Source of the DNA: Blastomyces gilchristii SLH14081
Lineage: Eukaryota; Ascomycota; Eurotiomycetes; Onygenales; Ajellomycetaceae
NCBI RefSeq assembly: GCF_000003855.2
Contig: NW_003101649.1
Coordinates: 206,478 to 270,477 of the forward strand
Direction of reading: 5' to 3'
Length of the DNA: 64,000 nucleotides
Part shown: positions 58,930 to 64,000 of the stretch, one piece after another
Position numbering within the stretch: the stretch's first letter is position 1
How the letters are laid out: the number at the start of each line of letters is the position of its first letter
Notes under the pieces: model-generated
What the model saw: the letters and a program-made list of their open reading frames with translations, nothing else
The model's database searches: none
What the model was told of the DNA's origin: nothing
Translations under genes and position numbers: made by a program

Positions 58930-61292
58930 TTTACAGCTATGTATATATATTAATTATATTCAGTTATATGAATATAACAGCTTTTATAAGACAGTTAATT
59001 ACATTCTTAATTAGAGACAGAGAATAGTAACTCTTTATAGTCTTAAAGTTCAGATTACAGTAGTTTATATATAATGTGAGATCTTCATTCTTCTTATTTA
59101 TAAATATTACAGAGGCCTCTGCAGAGATCTGGAAAGATTAGATAAAGATATTCTTCAGATTCTTCTTTACATAAGTCTGTATAACTTCTGTCTTATAATA
59201 AGAGAGTGTATAGATTAATTCTCAGAAGAGTTTCTACTCTTCTATTAAATCTATTATTATATTCTTTTTATAGTGAGATGAAAGCTCAGCTATTTTAGCT
59301 GAACTGAACATCTCTGTAAGATCTCAGTATTTCTGTAATATTTAAAGCTCAGTTTTCATGACTGTGAAGTTCTCAGACATTTATAAAGTTATTATATAAA
59401 TGAGTTTATCTTCTCTAATTAACTCTGCTATATTAACTGATTCTATCTCTGTAAGTAAGTCTATGATCACTAATTAGAAGTATATACTTAACTTATAGAT
59501 AGCTATATACAGATTATGTCTTTAAAGTTATATAAGTCTTAAGTATATATTATCTGTGATGTCTGTGATAATCACAGTTTCAGTAAATCTTCTTCAAGTT
59601 TCAGAGAGATCTTATAATTCAAAAATAACTCTTATAAGTTTCTTAGTTCTCAGATCTGAGTTCTCACATTCTACTTATTATAAGAGTAGATTCTCAGTTT
59701 TCATCACTTAGCTTATTTACTCTGTGAGTTTTAGAGACACTACAGTGATCTGAGATTCTGAGTTTATTAATACTTTTTATACTTATAGAGTAGTAGTACT
59801 GCAGCACAGTCTCTCTCTATAAATATACATTTTTATTAAGAGAGTAACAGATTCAGATGCCAGCTTCAAAACTCTTAAGAAGACAGTTACTGACTCTGTC
59901 TGTAACTTCTCAAATTTCTATTTTAATTTATTTAAATAGTTTATATAAAGATATTCTGATTTAAAACAGATGAAGCAGAGACTTTTTTTCTTAGTCTTTC
60001 TATTATATACTCTATTTATAAAAACTTATAAAGCTCTCTCTTTCTACTCAGCAGTCAGATATAAATCTCTCTATATTTTATCATCTTTTTTTAGTAAATC
60101 TGTTCTCTTTTATTCTAGTTCTTATAAGATTAGTTAGTAATCTACTTTTCACAGATCTGTGACTCTCACAGTAATCTGTAAGTGAAGAATAAGAGTTATC
60201 AGTTTCTTCAGAGTTAAGAACTTAAAGTCTTACTTAATACATTTATTCTATATATTTTTATTCAGTTTTTTTATAAATATTATTATTCAGATCTTGTTTC
60301 AGAGATCTGTTTTCACAGATCTTAATTCATATTATAATTTTATAAAGTGCTGTAAGTAATCTTTATCAGATTTCTTATCTGTTTTTCTAATATTAATAAT
60401 TATAACTCAGATATTCTCTATTCAGCTCACAGAGTCTCTCAACTTATTCTCTAAATAGATCTTGAGAATAGATCAGTGAGATCTCTTATAATTATTCTCT
60501 AAATAATTCAGTTAATTCTTAGCTTCAGTGTAGTAAAAATCTGTTATTATATAGATAATATCTTCTTCATCTTTCAGATTACATAGTTAGGCTTATAAGT
60601 CAATTTTAAGTATAAAGTTGTAAAAGCTTTTATAGATGTTGATTTAATATATAATCTTAAATAATTATAACTTAAGAAAGTGTCTTTTCAGTTCATAGAT
60701 ATTTCTGAAGATTATGTCTAGAGACTCAGTTCAAGAATGTTTACAGATAGTAAGTATTTTATATAGAAAAATACCTTAATTCTGTGAAAGATGCTTAAGA
60801 ATGTTCTTCACTAAGATTGATTTATTTATAAGTGTGAAGAATTTCTCTATTACAGATGCAGAGAATAATATTCTATAAGTAATTAATAAGTTCTCTGAGA
60901 CTTCTTTTACAGAGATTATTTATAATTCAGATAACTGCTTCTAAGTGTCTGAAGTAGAGTTTGCAAATATTGAAGTATATAAGTTTCTAGTTCTTTCAGT
61001 TATAACAGATGATTACTGACTGACAGAGCTTGAAATGTAAGAATAAGTGCTTATAGATGATTATTCAGATATTTACAGCTTGATATAATATATACTGATA
61101 ACTACTAGAAGTCTTCACAGTAGAAAGATAAATGTAGAGATTAAATATATAATAGTATTCAAGCTGAGTTATGAATAGTATACATGAACTTCAGTCTATA
61201 TAGTTGTGTGTAGTCCAGAGCTGCTAACTCTATTAATTACATGAGATATAGAAATAGAGGTAAAGAATCCGCGAGAAGCGGGATTTCTTACA
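58930..61292 (-). pseudogene. Gypsy-B (minus copy): 5' LTR, gag, protease, start of reverse transcriptase
   Basis: Reverse complement of 41328-43682. LTR hairpin at 61261-61291; TATA-like CTATATAG near 61196-61203; gag about 60980-59740; protease about 59740-59400; reverse transcriptase fingers down to the hAT-like insertion. No intact frame. Confidence 0.85.
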
Positions 61293-61295
61293 CTG

Positions 61296-61566
61296 TGTGG
61301 CGGGCTGCGTCTGATCAATTATATAGACTATTTCATTACACTTCACAGATTCCGCTGAAAGCTCCGATCCTCAGTTGCTGATCCTCAGCTGAAAAACTCA
61401 TGAAATTCCTATTCTTCCGCCCTGAAGCTTCACTGTGTACATGTATAAATATTCACTTCAATCACTGATTTCTGCACTTTCTCTTTCTTTTCTTCTCTAA
61501 CATTTTTCACTTTTATATTATAAGATCTATCTATTATACTGATCTATTCAGTATAGATCTCTTACA
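61296..61566 (+). repeat. Gypsy-C copy 5 5' LTR
   Basis: TGTGGCGGGC to TCTCTTACA. Shorter than copy 1 by an internal deletion around the ACCGCGTACACAT region. Minus ORFs at 61607-61828 and 61853-62056 lie in the adjoining leader and gag and are shadows. Confidence 0.92.
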
Positions 61567-61851
61567 CTTGAAAAATATTTATCATCTTCTTATTAGAAAT
61601 AATTATTCACTGAGATATCTGAATGTGGAATAACATGTAAGAAATAGAGAAACAATAATCAGTTAAATGATCACTGAGTTTCAAGATAGAAGCTTGCTCA
61701 TCAGTCACTCTGACCCTGTAACAAGATCTTACAAAGAGACTATCAGTGAAAGAAGTAAGAGTTCTGACATCTTCAATGTATGAGATATTCATACAATTAC
61801 AATTCTTCTGATTCTGCAGATAACACACATCTGATAAACTATACAGCTATG

Positions 61852-63030
61852 TCTACTGATAATATGAGAGAACTCTTAAATATAAGTATAGATGCAGTGT
61901 CACAGTGGCTCTAAGAAATGTTAAAATTATAACAGTAATAGATAGCTGATATACATGTAACTCAATAACATCAATATGAGAAAATTTAACAATTATCTCA
62001 ACTAGAAACTCCTGTACAAGCAACTTCAACACTGACAGAATCAAATATGAACACAATGTAAGTGCTGAAAAAATGCTTAGATGCTCTCACATATTTCAAT
62101 GCTTTCAATCTCACTCTCTACTCATTATGAAGACTGGAAATGCTTATAAAACTAAGTGTAGATAAAGATATCATCAGTTTACTAATTAATCAAGATTGAT
62201 ATATCAATGAATGATTGAAGAATCATATAAAACAGAAGTTTCATTTATAAATGAAAGTATATGAATCAGTGTTGTGACTGTCTGATAATATTATCAAATA
62301 TCTTGATATTCTGTTCTGAGATACTGTCATACAACAGAAAGTATTAGATTGATTACAGAGTGTTCAACAGAGAAACACTTCTCTTATAACATTTACTTCT
62401 GACTTCAACATCAAGATTCTAGAAGCAGGTGATCAATCTTGAGAGAATTGAATGAAGATTAGTATGCTTAAGAAGACATTATCTTTCAAACTCTTACAGA
62501 CTCTTATAAGCATAGACAAAGATCAGACTTATGAAGGTTTCTGTGTACAACTCTGAATATTAAATGACTGTCTTATCAAGCTCAAGAGTATACAGAACAG
62601 TGACAGAAGACATTACATCTCAGTCACTTATACACCTGCACTGAGAAATAACAATAGTGATACAGATGTCATGAATTGAGTAGACTCAAATATCTATATA
62701 TAAGCAAGAGTCACTGCTGTCTGAACAGACTTCTGAGTCTCTGAGATCACTTCTGAAGAAGTCACTGACTGATATCAATAAGAAGTGTATATTAATTGTA
62801 ATCAATCAGAACACATTGCTTTCAACTACTGATCAGTCTATGTATCTTCTCACTGAAGAGAAAGATCAGTGTCTTCTCACTTAAAGAATGAATCAGTGTC
62901 TGTTCATATCAATCACATTACATTAAAGAAAAATTTAGAAGATAACTATAAGAATACTCTGCTGAAACAGAGAAAAGATTAGCTTCTATTCAAGTTCACA
63001 AGCAGAAGCTTGAAGAGATCAGATACTAAT
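61852..63030 (+). pseudogene. Gypsy-C copy 5 gag
   Basis: Same start as copy 1 (ATG then S-T-D-N). Collinear with 22353-23500; in the zinc knuckle near 62788 the first Cys reads as Tyr and TGA/TAA stops interrupt. Confidence 0.75.
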
Positions 63031-63044
63031 AATTTAAAGAGAAA

Positions 63045-63400
63045 ATGACAATGAATATAATTCTTGTATTTACTATGATAGATAATATATATAATATGAC
63101 AGTTATGATAAACAGTGATCTATGTTATTATACAATGATTAAATCTTTAGTTATAAGATGTTATAATCTTCAGTGTATCTTCTTATTAAAATCTCAACTC
63201 CTTACAGAATTTGATGATTCAAAAGACATTCACACTTATTATATAGTGAAACTAAACATAGATATTGATGAATATTAATGTGAAGATGTCTATGTATATA
63301 AAATTGATAATCTTGACTATAATCTTATACTAGGACTTGTCTGACTATCTGAATAAGACATCTTATTAAATGCTTAAAACAGAAGTTTAATATTCTCTAA
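63045..63400 (+). pseudogene. Gypsy-C copy 5 protease
   Basis: Open at 63045-63278; active site region reads M-I-N-S-D where M-I-D-S-G is expected, so both Asp and Gly are lost. Followed by Y-N-L-I-L-G-L-V-W-L near 63320, where the L-G-L of the ancestral motif is preserved. Confidence 0.78.
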
Positions 63401-63651
63401 CAATAATAGAATTCATGAAGATAATATTCATAAGACTATGAATCTTACACAGATCTCTGTCATCACTTATAAAATACTCTGAAAAAGAAGTTATTAGTGA
63501 GACTGCTGATAAAGTTACTGATAGTAGAATTATATATCAATCTATTCTGTTAGTCTGACTGATATTAAGAAAGCTCTAGAGAAGTTATTCTGTACTATAA
63601 TAACAGATTCTCATATAAAACTCTCTCAATAATATCATGAATATCTAGATG

Positions 63652-64000
63652 TTATTATTATTATTATTATTCTTCCATTATACTCATATGCAAGCGGAGC
63701 TTATGATGAGTCCTTGCGTGATGTTAAATACAGGTTAAGTGTTGATTATACAGAAGGAAATACAGGTGTTGAGACCACGCCAAGATAACAAGAACTTAGA
63801 AAAATACAAATAAGTGACAATTAAATACATGCGATAATAACTTCCCAGCCCAGGAACATAGAGCGATTCATTGAAGTGATTTATACACCTCTGTATTTAT
63901 TAGAAACCTGAGGTGCTTGAGTTCTGGATTTAATGTATCCCCTGCGGGTTTCGAACCCACGCGCCTTGGTTTCCCACGCCAAGGCGCTACCGGGTGGCCG
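63652..64000 (-). mobile_element. tRNA-derived SINE, copy 2, cut by window end
   Basis: Reverse complement of the 37318-37687 SINE, from the AAT tail (63652-63672) to the tRNA-like head; about 24 bp of the head lie outside. Box B is canonical here, GGTTCGAAACC on the minus strand (63947-63957). Around 25 differences from copy 1, mostly transitions. Inserted in Gypsy-C copy 5 after CTAGATG; the other TSD is out of view. Confidence 0.93.

Larger units (their letters stand above)
30788..61292 (-). mobile_element. Gypsy-B copy on minus strand, exploded by nested insertions
   Basis: Three pieces, 61292-58938, 53111-51941 and 32646-30788, are collinear with the plus-strand copy at 41328-46690 (sum about 5.39 kb against 5.36 kb). 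Breaks are the Gypsy-A copy 2 insertion (TSD CTTC) and the 5.8-kb hAT-like insertion (TSD TTTATAGC/TTTACAGC). It starts with the same TGTAAGAAATCCCGC end and stops, like the plus copy, next to antisense copia pol. Confidence 0.88.
61296..63651 (+). mobile_element. Gypsy-C copy 5, 5' part
   Basis: 271-bp LTR (61296-61566), starting TGTGGCGGGC only 3 bp after the Gypsy-B end, then leader, gag from about 61852, zinc knuckle near 62790, and protease. At 63651 the frame is cut by a SINE; the rest lies beyond the window. Confidence 0.88.

Noticed and set aside
1..64000. CRISPR array, rRNA operon or bacterial island
   Set aside because: No regularly spaced short repeats, no rRNA-like stretches, and all recognised elements are eukaryotic retro- or DNA transposons.
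1..64000. Alternative genetic code (TGA as Trp, TAA as Gln)
   Set aside because: Stops at Trp/Gln positions differ between copies of the same element and go with other transitions such as Asp to Asn and Cys to Tyr at catalytic or zinc sites, so mutation explains them.

Overview
The window looks like an AT-rich, gene-empty heterochromatin block of a filamentous fungus, most likely a Pezizomycotina ascomycete. The reasons are: chromodomain-bearing Ty3/gypsy elements, a Tad1/I-like LINE with an RNase H domain, one Ty1/copia element, tRNA-derived SINEs and a hAT-like DNA element, almost all copies shredded by dense C-to-T/G-to-A changes in the manner of RIP. I see no intact host gene, rRNA or functional tRNA. 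The taxon call is inference; the element families are read from motifs. Boundaries given with target-site duplications (TSDs) are exact; domain limits are approximate.

Layout. 1-12796: a LINE copy (+), split by a full-length gypsy element (Gypsy-A copy 1, 1395-9674, TSD AGAT) and by a 1.07-kb SINE-like element (10994-12066, 13-bp TSD). 12797-14671: very AT-rich DNA, a less mutated island with surviving CpG, and an unidentified coding-like stretch. 14672-15176: a hAT-type MITE with an 8-bp TSD. 15185-20883: a near full-length LINE copy 2 (+). 20884-30787: a Ty1/copia gag-pol remnant (+), split by the complete Gypsy-C copy 1 (21730-27422, TSD TAAGA).

30788-61292: one Gypsy-B copy on the minus strand, exploded by later insertions. 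Gypsy-A copy 2 (32647-51940, TSD CTTC) sits in it and itself holds three partial Gypsy-C copies (34189-41327), a young SINE (37318-37687), and a second Gypsy-B copy on the plus strand (41328-46690) followed by a 378-bp antisense copia piece. A 5.8-kb element with hAT-like ends and an 8-bp TSD (53112-58929) splits the minus Gypsy-B again. 61296-63651 is Gypsy-C copy 5, cut by a second SINE (63652 to the window end, minus strand).

How the parts relate. The LINE is the likely retrotransposition engine for both SINE families: one carries the whole LINE 3' UTR, the other only the last ~20 bp and the AAT-repeat tail. The three gypsy families each encode gag, protease, reverse transcriptase, RNase H and integrase, with chromodomains recognisable in B and C. 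Reading frames survive only as short fragments because Trp codons have become TGA and Gln codons TAA. The most unusual points are the repeated tail-to-tail Gypsy-B/copia arrangement, antisense ORFs downstream of Gypsy-A integrase, the SINE-LINE tail sharing, and a mutation spectrum that removed CpG and CpC but left many CpA/TpG, unlike classical Neurospora RIP.
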